From the NCBI RefSeq assembly GCF_029227915.1, contig NC_079884.1, positions 4,404,001 to 4,468,000 of the forward strand: DNA of 64,000 bases, read 5' to 3'. The DNA is from Hydractinia symbiolongicarpus. Taxonomy: Eukaryota; Cnidaria; Hydrozoa; Anthoathecata; Hydractiniidae. Positions 35,941 through 45,751 of the stretch are shown here, piece by piece. Position numbers and translations under genes: made by a program. The notes beneath the pieces were generated by a model that did not search any database, was not told the origin of the DNA, and saw only the letters and a program-made list of their open reading frames with translations. The first letter of the stretch is position 1. Every line of letters begins with the position of its first letter.

Positions 35941-37560
35941 CCAGGGAGTAAACTCATTTCCCGAACGATTTTTTATATTATTTTTTTACCACTAAACGCA
36001 TGAGACTTGTAGTTTTCAAAAATATTTTCGTATTTGATGGGACGCTGAATAAAAGAAGTATAATCGCCGGCAAACGAAAATCCGCGATTTCCCGTAAATT
36101 CCGGGTTCGGCCCGTATAGTCAAAAGTATACAAAGAAAGTACCCAGGGAGTAAACTCATTTCCCGAACGATTTTTTAAATTATTTTTTCACCACTAAAAC
36201 GCATGAGACTTGTAGTTTTCAAAAATGTTTTCATTTTTGATGAGACGCTTAATGAAAGAGGTTTAATCGCCGGCAAACGAAATCCCGCGTTTTCCCGTAA
36301 ATCCGGGGCTTGGCCCGTATAGTCGAACGTATACAAAGAAAGTACCCAGGGAGTAAACTCATTTCCCGAACGATTTTTTAAATTTTTTTTTCACCACTAA
36401 AACGCATGAGACTTGTAGTTTTTAAAAATGTTTTCATTTTTGATGAGACGCTGAATAAAAGAAGTTTAATCGCCGGCAAACGAAAACCCGCGATTTCCCG
36501 TAAATCCCGGCTTGGCCCGTATAGTCAAAAGTATACAAAGAAAGTACCCAGGGAGTAAACGCATTTCCTGAACGATTTTTTAAATTTTTTTTTCACCACT
36601 AAAACGCATGAGACTTGTAGTTTTCAAAAATGTTTTCATTTTTGATGAGACGCTTAATGAAAGAGGTTTAATCGCCGGAAAACGAAAACCCGCGATTTCC
36701 CGTAAATCCCGGGCTTGGCCCGTATAGTCGAATGTATACAAAGAAAGTACCCTGTGAGTAAACTCATTTCCAGAACGATTTTTTAAATTATTTTTTCACC
36801 ACTAAAACGCATAAGACTTGTAGTTTTTAAAAATGTTTTCATTTTTGATAAGACGCTGAATAAAAGTAGTTTAATCGCCGGCAAACGAAAACCCGCGATT
36901 TCCCGTAAATCCCGGCTTGGCCCGTATAGTCAAAAGTATACAAAGAAAGTTCCCAGGGAGTAAACTCATTTCCCGAACGATTTTTTAAATTATTATTTCA
37001 CCACTAAAACGCATGAGGCTTGTAGTTTTTGAAAATGTTTTCATTTTTGATGAGACGCTGAATAAAAGTAGTTTAATCGCCGGCAAACGAAAACCCGCGA
37101 TTTCCCGTAAATCCCGGGCTTGGCCCGTATAGTCAAAAGTATACAAAGAAAGTACTCAGGGAGTAAACTCATTTCCCGAACGATTTTTTAAATTACTTTT
37201 TCACCACTAAAACGCATGAGACTTGTAGTTTTCAAGAATGTTTTCATTTTTGATGAGACGCTGAATAAAAGAAGTTTAATCGCCGGCAAACGAAAACCCG
37301 CGATTTCCCGTAAATCCCGGGCTTGGCCCGTATAGTCAAAAGTATGCAAAGAAAGTACCCAGGGAGTAAACTCATTTCCCGAACGATTTTTTATATTATT
37401 TTTTTACCACTAAACGCATGAGACTTGTAGTTTTCAAAAATATTTTCGTATTTGATGGGACGCTGAATAAAAGAAGTTTAATTGCCGGCAAACGAAAATC
37501 CGCGACTTCCCGTAAATCCCGAACTCGGCCCGTATAGTCAAAAGTATACAAAGAAAGTAC
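35941..37560 (+). repeat. 8-mer HOR unit (1,620 bp), family Z copy 3
   Basis: Eight monomers starting with type B with TTTTCGTATTTGATGGG (36,026). It matches the next 1,620 bp almost base for base. In a line-by-line comparison I saw one difference (AAACGCATTTCCTG against AAACTCATTTCCTG, 36,561 versus 38,181) until the last monomer. There, about 37,475-37,530, several differences cluster: AGTTTAATTGCC, GCGACTTCC and CCCGAACTCGG. Confidence 0.95.
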
Positions 37561-39180
37561 CCAGGGAGTAAACTCATTTCCCGAACGATTTTTTATATTA
37601 TTTTTTTACCACTAAACGCATGAGACTTGTAGTTTTCAAAAATATTTTCGTATTTGATGGGACGCTGAATAAAAGAAGTATAATCGCCGGCAAACGAAAA
37701 TCCGCGATTTCCCGTAAATTCCGGGTTCGGCCCGTATAGTCAAAAGTATACAAAGAAAGTACCCAGGGAGTAAACTCATTTCCCGAACGATTTTTTAAAT
37801 TATTTTTTCACCACTAAAACGCATGAGACTTGTAGTTTTCAAAAATGTTTTCATTTTTGATGAGACGCTTAATGAAAGAGGTTTAATCGCCGGCAAACGA
37901 AATCCCGCGTTTTCCCGTAAATCCGGGGCTTGGCCCGTATAGTCGAACGTATACAAAGAAAGTACCCAGGGAGTAAACTCATTTCCCGAACGATTTTTTA
38001 AATTTTTTTTTCACCACTAAAACGCATGAGACTTGTAGTTTTTAAAAATGTTTTCATTTTTGATGAGACGCTGAATAAAAGAAGTTTAATCGCCGGCAAA
38101 CGAAAACCCGCGATTTCCCGTAAATCCCGGCTTGGCCCGTATAGTCAAAAGTATACAAAGAAAGTACCCAGGGAGTAAACTCATTTCCTGAACGATTTTT
38201 TAAATTTTTTTTTCACCACTAAAACGCATGAGACTTGTAGTTTTCAAAAATGTTTTCATTTTTGATGAGACGCTTAATGAAAGAGGTTTAATCGCCGGAA
38301 AACGAAAACCCGCGATTTCCCGTAAATCCCGGGCTTGGCCCGTATAGTCGAATGTATACAAAGAAAGTACCCTGTGAGTAAACTCATTTCCAGAACGATT
38401 TTTTAAATTATTTTTTCACCACTAAAACGCATAAGACTTGTAGTTTTTAAAAATGTTTTCATTTTTGATAAGACGCTGAATAAAAGTAGTTTAATCGCCG
38501 GCAAACGAAAACCCGCGATTTCCCGTAAATCCCGGCTTGGCCCGTATAGTCAAAAGTATACAAAGAAAGTTCCCAGGGAGTAAACTCATTTCCCGAACGA
38601 TTTTTTAAATTATTATTTCACCACTAAAACGCATGAGGCTTGTAGTTTTTGAAAATGTTTTCATTTTTGATGAGACGCTGAATAAAAGTAGTTTAATCGC
38701 CGGCAAACGAAAACCCGCGATTTCCCGTAAATCCCGGGCTTGGCCCGTATAGTCAAAAGTATACAAAGAAAGTACTCAGGGAGTAAACTCATTTCCCGAA
38801 CGATTTTTTAAATTACTTTTTCACCACTAAAACGCATGAGACTTGTAGTTTTCAAGAATGTTTTCATTTTTGATGAGACGCTGAATAAAAGAAGTTTAAT
38901 CGCCGGCAAACGAAAACCCGCGATTTCCCGTAAATCCCGGGCTTGGCCCGTATAGTCAAAAGTATGCAAAGAAAGTACCCAGGGAGTAAACTCATTTCCC
39001 GAACGATTTTTTATATTATTTTTTTACCACTAAACGCATGAGACTTGTAGTTTTCAAAAATATTTTCGTATTTGATGGGACGCTGAATAAAAGAAGTATA
39101 ATCGCCGGCAAACGAAAATCCGCGATTTCCCGTAAATTCCGGGTTCGGCCCGTATAGTCAAAAGTATACAAAGAAAGTAC
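37561..39180 (+). repeat. 8-mer HOR unit (1,620 bp), family Z copy 4
   Basis: A near-perfect tandem copy of the previous unit. The TTTTCGTATTTG site is at 37,646, 1,620 bp after 36,026, and again at 39,064, 1,620 bp after 37,444. This is the most recently homogenised pair I found in the window, or a duplicated block in the assembly. Confidence 0.95.
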
Positions 39181-41172
39181 CCAGGGAGTAAACTCATTTC
39201 CCGAACGATTTTTTAAATTACTTTTTCACCACCAAAACGCATGAGACTTGTAGTTTTCAAAAATGTTTTCATTTTTGATGAGACGCTTAATGAAAGAGGT
39301 TTAATCGCCGGCAAACGAAATCCCGCGTTTTCCCGTAAATCCGGGGCTTGGCCCGTATAGTCGAACGTATACAAAGAAAGTACCCAGGGAGTAAACTCAT
39401 TTCCCGAACGATTTTTTAAATTATTTTTTCACCACTAAAACCGTGAGACTTGTAGTTTTTAAAAATGTTTTCATTTTTGATGAGACGCTGAATAAAAGAA
39501 GTTTAATCGCCGGCAAACGAAAACCCGCGATTTCCCGTAAATCCCGGGCTTGGCCCGTATAGTCGAATGTATACAAAGAAAGTACCCAGGGAGTAAACTC
39601 ATTTCCCGAACGATTTTTTAAATTTTTTTTTCACCACTAAAACGCATGAGACTTGTAGTTTTCAAAAATGTTTTCATTTTTGATGAGACGCTTAATGAAA
39701 GAGGTTTAATCGCCGGCAAACGAAAACCCGCGATTTCCCGTAAATCCCGGGCTTGGCCCGTATAGTCAAAAGTATACAAAGAAAGTACCCAGGGAGTAAA
39801 CTCATTTCCCAAACGATTTTTTAAATTACTTTTTCACCACTAAAACGCATGAGACTTGTAGTTTTTAAAAATGTTTTCATTTTTGATGAGACGCTGAATA
39901 AAAGAAGTTTAATCGCCGGGAAACGAAAACCTGCGATTTCCCGTAAATCCTGGACTCGGCCCGTATAGTCAAAAGTATACAAAGAAAGTACCCAGGGAGT
40001 AAACTCATTTCCCAAACGATTTTTTAAATTATTATTTCACCACAAAAACGCATGAGACTTGTAGTTTTCAAGAATGTTTTCATTTTTGATGAGACGCTGA
40101 ATAAAAGAAGTTTAATCGCCGGCAAACGAAAACCCGCGATTTCCCGTAAATCCCGGGCTTGGCCCGTATAGTCAAAAGTATGCAAAGAAAGTACCCAGGG
40201 AGTAAACTCATTTCCCGAACGATTTTTTATATTATTTTTTTACCACTAAACGCATGAGACTTGTAGTTTTCAAAAATATTTTCATATTTGATGGGACGCT
40301 GAATAAAAGAAGTATAATCGCCGGCAAACGAAAATCCGCGATTTCCCGTAAATCCCGGGTTCGGCCCGTATAGTCAAAAGTATACAAAGAAAGTACCCAG
40401 GGAGTAAACTCATTTCCCGAACGATTTTTTAAATTACTTTTTCACCACTAAAACGCATGAGACTTGTAGTTTTCAAAAATGTTTTCATTTTTGATGAGAC
40501 GCTTAATGAAAGAGGTTTAATCGCCGGCAAACGAAATCCCGCGTTTTCCCGTAAATCCGGGGCTTGGCCCGTATAGTCGAACGTATACAAAGAAAGTACC
40601 CAGGGAGTAAACTCATTTCCCGAACGATTTTTTAAATTATTTTTTCACCACTAAAACCGTGAGACTTGTAGTTTTCAAAAATGTTTTCATTTTTGATGAG
40701 ACGCTGAATAAAAGAAGTTTAATCGCCGGCAAACGAAAACCCGCGATTTCCCGTAAATCCTGGGCTTGGCCCGAATAGTCGAATGTATACAAAGAAAGTA
40801 CCCAGGGAGTAAACTCATTTCCCGAACGATTTTTTAAATTTTTTTTTCACCACTAAAACGCATGAGACTTGTAGTTTTCAAAAATGTTTTCATTTTTGAT
40901 GAGACGCTTAATGAAAGAGGTTTAATCGCCGGAAAACGAAAACCCGCGATTTCCCGTAAATCCCGGGCTTGGCCCGTATAGTCGAATGTATACAAAGAAA
41001 GTGCCCTGTGAGTAAACTCATTTCCAGAATGATTTTTTAAATTATTTTTTCACCACTAAAACGCATAAGACTTGTAGTTTTTAAAAATGTTTTCATTTTT
41101 GATGAGACGCTGAATAAAAGTAGTTTAATCGCCGGCAAACGAAAACCCGCGATTTCCCGTAAATTCCGGCTT
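39181..41172 (+). repeat. Family Z derivatives, partial 6-mer (1,217-bp period)
   Basis: Type B at 39,011 and 40,227 gives a 1,217-bp period. Following monomers share CCCGCGTTTTCCC/TCGAACG and an AAAACCGTGAG variant (39,441 and 40,657). The two copies diverge after about four monomers: the first continues with CTTTTTC/CCGGGAAACG/CTGGACTCGG, the second with CCCTGTGAG/CATAAG. Confidence 0.8.
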
Positions 41173-41282
41173 GGTCCGTATAGTCAAAAGTATACAAAGA
41201 AAGTACCCAGGGAGTAAACTCATTTCCCGAACGATTTTTTAAATTATTTTTTCACCACTAAAACGCATGAGACTTGTAGTTT

Positions 41283-41304
41283 TCAAAAATGTTTTCATTT
41301 TTGA
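41283..41304. other. Strong dyad, 9-bp arms with TTTT loop, in each monomer
   Basis: In the reference monomer the left arm TCAAAAATG (41283-41291) and the right arm CATTTTTGA (41296-41304) are perfect reverse complements around TTTT. Equivalent dyads recur in most monomers of both arrays. Some monomers carry TTAAAAATG with CATTTTTAA, a paired change that keeps the arms perfect (e.g. near 1935, 7210 and 8430). Many others carry only the left-arm change or an AAGAATG variant, which breaks one pair. It could be a protein-binding dyad or an incidental A/T palindrome; the sequence alone does not decide. Confidence 0.8.
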
Positions 41305-41328
41305 TGAGACGCTGAATAAAAGAAGTTT

Positions 41329-41356
41329 AATCGCCGGCAAACGAAAACCCGCGATT
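41329..41356. other. GC-rich dyad, 9-bp arms with 10-bp loop, one mismatch in consensus
   Basis: AATCGCCGG (41329-41337) and CCCGCGATT (41348-41356) flank a CAAACGAAAA loop and pair at 8 of 9 positions. In the AATCGCGGG variant (for example 361-388, and the equivalent sites in the GCCCACGAG monomers near 3200, 6860 and 12745) the arms are perfect 9/9. The element holds several of the monomer's CpG sites. It does not match the CENP-B box core, although TTCGTTTG on the opposite strand is reminiscent of its first half. Confidence 0.7.
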
Positions 41357-41368
41357 TCCCGTAAATCC

Positions 41369-41381
41369 CGGGCTTGGCCCG
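41369..41381. other. Short GC dyad CGGGC-TTG-GCCCG
   Basis: CGGGC (41369-41373) and GCCCG (41377-41381) are perfect complements around TTG. The dyad is intact in monomers reading CCCGGGCTTGGCCCG. It is destroyed in the equally common class reading CCCGGACTCGGCCCG, in the GGCACG class, and in the class with a one-base deletion (CCCGGCTTGG). These states help tell monomer classes apart. Confidence 0.7.
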
Positions 41382-41441
41382 TATAGTCAAAAGTATACAA
41401 AGAAAGTACCCAGGGAGTAAACTCATTTCCCGAACGATTTT

Positions 41442-42861
41442 TTAAATTACTTTTTCACCACTAAAACGCATGAGACTTGTAGTTTTTAAAAATGTTTTCA
41501 TTTTTGATGAGTCGCTGAATAAAAGAAGTTTAATCGCCGGGAAACGAAAACCTGCGATTTCCCGTAAATCCTGGACTCGGCCCGTATAGTCAAAAGTATA
41601 CAAAGAAAGTACCCAGGGAGTAAACTCATTTCCCAAACGATTTTTTAAATTATTATTTCACCACTAAAACGCATGAGACTTGTAGTTTTCAAGAATGTTT
41701 TCATTTTTGATGAGACGCTGAATAAAAGCAGTTTAATCGCCGGCAAACGAAAATCCGCGATTTCCCGTAATTCCCGGGCTTGGCACGTATAGTGGAAGGT
41801 ATACAAAGAAAGTACCCTGTAAGTAAACTCATTTCCAGAACGATTTTTTAAATTATTTTTTCACCACTAAAACGCATAAGACTTGTAGTTTTTAAAAATG
41901 TTTTCATTTTTGATGAGACGCTGAATGAAAGAGGTTTAATCGCCGGAAAACGAAAACCTGCGATTTCCCGTAAATCCCGGGCTTGGCCCGTATAGTCGAA
42001 TGTATACAAAGAAAGTACCCAGGGAGTAAACTCATTTCCCGAACGATTTTTTAAATTTTTTTTTCACCACTAAAACGCATGAGACTTATAGTTTTCAAAA
42101 ATGTTTTCATTTTTGATGAGACGCTTAATGAAAGTGGTTTAATCGCCGGAAAACGAAAACCCGCGATTTCCCGTAAATCCCGGGCTTGGCCCGTATAGTC
42201 GAATGTATACAAAGAAAGTACCCTGTGAGTAAACTCATTTCCAGAACGATTTCTTAAATTTTTTTTTCACCACTAAAACGCATGAGACTTGTAGTTTTCA
42301 AAAATGTTTTCATTTTTGATGAGACGCTTAATGAAAGAGGTTTAATCGCCGGAAAACGAAAACCCGCGATTTCCCGTAAATCCCGGGCTTGGCCCGTATA
42401 GTCGAATGTATACAAAGAAAGTACCCTGTGAGTAAACTCATTTCCAGAACGATTTTTTAAATTTTTTTTTCACCACTAAAACGCATGAGACTTGTAGTTT
42501 TCAAAAATGTTTTCATTTTTGATGAGACGCTTAATGAAAGAGGTTTTATCGCCGGAAAACGAAAACCCGCGATTTCCCGTAAATCCCGGGCTTGGCCCGT
42601 ATAGTCGAATGTATACAAAGAAAGTACCCTGTGAGTAAACACATTTCCAGAACGATTTTTTAAATTATTTTTTCACCACTAAAACGCATAAGACTTGTAG
42701 TTTTTAAAAATGTTTTCATTTTTGATGAGACGCTGAATAAAAGTAGTTTAATCGCCGGCAAACGAAAACCCGCGATTTCCCGTAAATCCCGGCTTGGCCC
42801 GTATAGTCAAAAGTATACAAAGAAAGTACCCAGGGAGTAAACTCATTTCCCGAACGATTTT
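41442..42861 (+). repeat. 7-mer HOR unit (1,420 bp), copy 1
   Basis: Markers: GATGAGTCGCTG (41,509, again at 42,929), CCGGGAAACG with CTGGACTCGG, AAGAATG with GGCACGTATAGTGGAAGG (near 41,785), CCCTGTAAG, CTGAATGAAAGAGG, three near-identical T-tract monomers, and CATAAG/AAAAGTAG. The second copy matches for about four monomers and then diverges. Confidence 0.85.
42040..42650 (+). repeat. Local triplication of one monomer type
   Basis: Three consecutive monomers share the TTTTTTTTTCACC tract, ACGCTTAATGAAAG, CCGGAAAACG and CCCTGTGAG. They differ only by single changes such as GAGACTTATAG, GATTTCTTAAATT and GGTTTTATCGCC. In the second 7-mer copy (43.44-43.65 kb) only one such monomer is present, so this is single-monomer amplification. 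Confidence 0.85.
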
Positions 42862-43673
42862 TTAAATTACTTTTTCACCACTAAAACGCATGAGACTTGT
42901 AGTTTTTAAAAATGTTTTCATTTTTGATGAGTCGCTGAATAAAAGAAGTTTAATCGCCGGGAAACGAAAACCTGCGATTTCCCGTAAATCCTGGACTCGG
43001 CCCGTATAGTCAAAAGTATACAAAGAAAGTACCCAGGGAGTAAACTCATTTCCCAAACGATTTTTTAAATTATTATTTCACCACTAAAACGCATGAGACT
43101 TGTAGTTTTCAAGAATGTTTTCATTTTTGATGAGACGCTGAATAAAAGCAGTTTAATCGCCGGCAAACGAAAATCCGCGATTTCCCGTAAATCCCGGGCT
43201 TGGCACGTATAGTGGAAGGTATACAAAGAAAGTACCCTGTAAGTAAACTCATTTCCAGAACGATTTTTTAAATTATTTTTTCACCACTAAAACGCATAAG
43301 ACTAGTAGTTTTTAAAAATGTTTTCATTTTTGATGAGACGCTGAATGAAAGAGGTTTAATCGCCGGAAAACGAAAACCTGCGATTTCCCGTAAATCCCGG
43401 GCTTGGCCCGTATAGTCGAATGTATACAAAGAAAGTACCCAGGGAGTAAACTCATTTCCCGAACGATTTTTTAAATTTTTTTTTCACCACTAAAACGCAT
43501 GAGACTTGTAGTTTTCAAAAATGTTTTCATTTTTGATGAGACGCTTAATGAAAGAGGTTTAATCGCCGGAAAACGAAAACCCGCGATTTCCCGTAAATCC
43601 CGGGCTTGGCCCGTATAGTCGAATGTATACAAAGAAAGTACCCTGTGAGTAAACTCATTTCCAGAACGATTTT
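42862..43673 (+). repeat. 7-mer unit copy 2, truncated to four monomers
   Basis: It matches 41,442 onward at +1,420 bp through GAGTCGCTG (42,929), GTGGAAGG (near 43,212), CTGAATGAAAGAGG and one T-tract monomer. A private change is GACTAGTAGTTTTT near 43,301. It then joins a CATAAG monomer with CTGCATAAAAG (near 43,748) that restarts the CCGGGAAACG/CTGGACTCGG type. Confidence 0.85.
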
Positions 43674-45239
43674 TTAAATTATTTTTTCACCACTAAAACG
43701 CATAAGACTTGTAGTTTTTAAAAATGTTTTCATTTTTGATGAGACGCTGCATAAAAGAAGTTTAATCGCCGGGAAACGAAAACCTGCGATTTCCCGTAAA
43801 TCCTGGACTCGGCCCGTATAGTCAAAAGTATACAAAGAAAGTACCCAGGGAGTAAACGCATTTCCCAAACGATTTTTTAAATTATTATTTCACCACTAAA
43901 ACGCATGAGACTTGTAGTTTTCAAGAATGTTTTCATTTTTGATGAGACGCTGAATAAAAGCAGTTTAATCGCCGGCAAACGAAAATCCGCGATTTCCCGT
44001 AAATCCCGGGCTTGGCACGTATAGTGGAAGGTATACAAAGAAAGTACCCTGTAAGTAAACTCATTTCCAGAACGATTTTTTAAATTATTTTTTCACCACT
44101 AAAACGCATAAGACTTGTAGTTTTTAAAAATGTTTTCATTTTTGATGAGACGCTGAATGAAAGAGGTTTAATCGCCGGAAAACGAAAACCTGCGATTTCC
44201 CGTAAATCCCGGGCTTGGCCCGTATAGTCGAATGTATACAAAGAAAGTACGCTGTGAGTAAACTCATTTCTAGAACGATTTTTTAAATTATTTTTTCACC
44301 ACTAAAATGCATAAGACTTGTAGTTTTTAAAAATGTTTTCATTTTTGATGAGACGCTGAATAAAAGAAGTTTAATCGCCGGCAAACGAAAACCCGCGATT
44401 TCCCGTAAATCCCGGCTTGGCCCGTATAGTCAAAAGTATACAAAGAAAGTACCCAGGGAGTAAAGTCATTTCCCGAACGATTTTTTAAATTATTTTTTCA
44501 CCACTAAAACGCATGAGACTTGTAGTTTTCAAAAATATTTTCATTTTTGATGAGACGCTGAATAAAAGAAGTTTAATCGCCGGCAAACGAAAACCCGCGA
44601 TTTCCCGTAAATCCCGGGCTTGGCCCGTATAGTCAAAAGTATACAAAGAAAGTACCCAGGGAGTAAACTCATTTCCCGAACGATTTTTTAAATAACTTTT
44701 TTACCACTAAAGCGCATGAGACTTGTAGTTTTTAAAAATGTTTTCATTTTTGATGAGACGCTGAATAAAAGAAGTTTAATCGCCGGGAAACGAAAACCTG
44801 CGATTTCCCGTAAATCCTGGACTCGGCCCGTATAGTCAAAAGTATACAAAGAAAGTGCCCAGGGAGTAAACTCATTTCCCAAACGATTTTTTAAATTATT
44901 ATTTCATCACTAAAACGCATGAGACTTGTAGTTTTCAAGAATGTTTTCATTTTTGATGAGACGCTGAATAAAAGTAGTTTAATCGCCGGCAAACGAAAAC
45001 CCGCCACTTCCCGTATATCCCGGGCTTGGCACGTATAGTCGAATGTATACAAAGAAAGTACCCAGTGAGTAAACTCATTTCCAGAACGATTTTTAAATTA
45101 TTTTTTCACCACTAAAACGCATAAGACTTGTAGTTTTTAAAAATGTTTTCATTTTTGAGGAGACGCTGAATAAAAGAAGTTTAATCGCCGGCAAACGAAA
45201 ACCCGCGATTTCCTGTAAATCCCGGCTTGGCCCGTATAG
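43674..45239 (+). repeat. Last forward monomers before the junction-proximal block
   Basis: About eight monomers of the same classes as 41.4-43.7 kb: CCGGGAAACG/CTGGACTCGG near 43,770 and 44,785, GTGGAAGG near 44,025, and TTTCTAGAACG and AATGCATAAG near 44,270-44,310. Nearest to the junction are variants CGCCACTTCCCGTATATCC (near 45,003), TTTTTGAGGAGACG (near 45,153) and TTTCCTGTAAATCCCGG (near 45,212). Confidence 0.85.
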
Positions 45240-45710
45240 TCAAAAGTATACAAAGAAAGTACCCAGGGAGTAAACTCATTTCCCGAAGGATTTTTTAAAT
45301 TATTTTTTCACCACTAAAACGCATGAGACTTGTAGTTTTCAAAAATGTTTTCATTTTCGATGAGACGCTAAAAAAAAGCAGTTTAATCGCCGGCAAACGA
45401 AAACCTGCGATTTCCCTAAATCCCGGACTCGGCCCGTATAGTCAAAAGTATACAAAGAAAGTACCCAGGGAGGAAACTCATTTCCCGAACGATTTTTTAA
45501 ATTATGTTTTCACCACTAAAACGCATGAGACTTGTAATTTTCAAAAATGGTCTCATTTTTGATGAGACGCTCAATAAAAGCAGTTTAATCGCCGGCAAAC
45601 GAAAACCTGCGATTTCCCGTAAATCCCGGACTCGGCCCGTATAGTCAAAAGTATACAAAGAAAGTACCCAGGGAGTAAACTCATTTGCAGAACGATTTTT
45701 TAAATTATTT
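45240..45710 (+). repeat. Left arm of the central inverted repeat
   Basis: About two and a third forward monomers that mirror 45,752-46,225. Shared rare variants: TCAATAAAAG after GACGC (45,571-45,580; mirror 45,882-45,891), GGTCTC in the dyad loop (45,549-45,554; mirror near 45,908), TTTTCGATGAG (45,358-45,360; mirror 46,103-46,105) and CCCGAAGGA (45,282-45,290; mirror 46,173-46,181). Mirror positions sum to 91,462-91,463, fixing the axis at about 45,731. By eye there are about six differences in the first ~200 bp. Confidence 0.9.
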
Positions 45711-45751
45711 ATTTTTGAAAACTACAAGTCTTATGCGTTATAGTGGTGAAA
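45711..45751. other. 41-bp spacer at the orientation switch
   Basis: The left arm ends inside a truncated monomer at AAATTATTT (45,710) and the right side begins inside an oppositely oriented monomer at ATTTTTGAAAAC (45,711). The two truncation points are not mirror images, leaving 41 bp unpaired. That spacer is ordinary inverted-array sequence with the GCGTTATAGTGG variant, so it is the copied interval missing from the left arm. I see no microhomology at the join: the base each side would continue with differs from the base found. Confidence 0.9.

Larger units (their letters stand above)
41173..41375 (+). repeat. Reference 203-bp satellite monomer
   Basis: This copy differs at one base (GGTCCG for GGCCCG) from the majority sequence I derived by eye, so it serves as a reference. 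Numbering from its first G: CGTATAGTC near 5-13, GTATAC 18-23, GTACCC 31-36, GAGTAAACTC 40-49, the AT-rich tract about 62-80, CACCACTAAAACGCATGAG 81-99, TCAAAAATG/TTTT/CATTTTTGA 111-132, GAGACGC 134-140, AATCGCCGG 157-165, CCCGCGATT 176-184 and CCCGGG 195-200. Hand count gives 77 G+C of 203 (38%) and 12 CpG. TTTAAA, GTATAC and GTAC each occur in it, so restriction ladders with a ~203-bp step are expected. No stop-free frame continues through successive monomers. Confidence 0.95.
1..45710 (+). repeat. Forward satellite array, about 225 monomers of ~203 bp
   Basis: A head-to-tail array of one monomer family fills this interval. Recurring landmarks appear once per ~203 bp in fixed order: GGCCCGTATAGTC, GTATACAAAGAAAGTACCC, AGTAAACTCATTTCC, a TTTTTTAAATT tract, CACCACTAAAACGCATGAG, CATTTTTGATGAGACGC, AATCGCCGGCAAACG and ATTTCCCGTAAATCCC. 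Spacing between equivalent sites is an integer multiple of 203 within a few bases, for example 1218, 1015, 609 and 406 bp. Monomers differ by linked substitutions and 1-4 bp indels, mostly in the T tract, the CCCGGGC run and the GATGAGACG segment. I saw no non-satellite insertion. The array starts mid-monomer at base 1, so it continues upstream. It is a satellite by structure; its chromosomal location and family name are unknown to me. Confidence 0.98.

Noticed and set aside
41190-41195. TATA-like GTATAC or CGTATAG as a promoter in each monomer
   Set aside because: A short AT palindrome in a 38% GC repeat is not enough to call a promoter; transcripts would be needed.
41329-41356. CENP-B box
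   Set aside because: The opposite strand reads TTCGTTTGCCGGCGATT, which has the TTCG start but lacks the required A and CGGG at the proper spacing; the variant classes do not restore it.
45711-45751. Transposon or other insertion at the orientation switch
   Set aside because: The 41-bp spacer is itself satellite monomer sequence, with no target-site duplication, terminal repeat or foreign bases.
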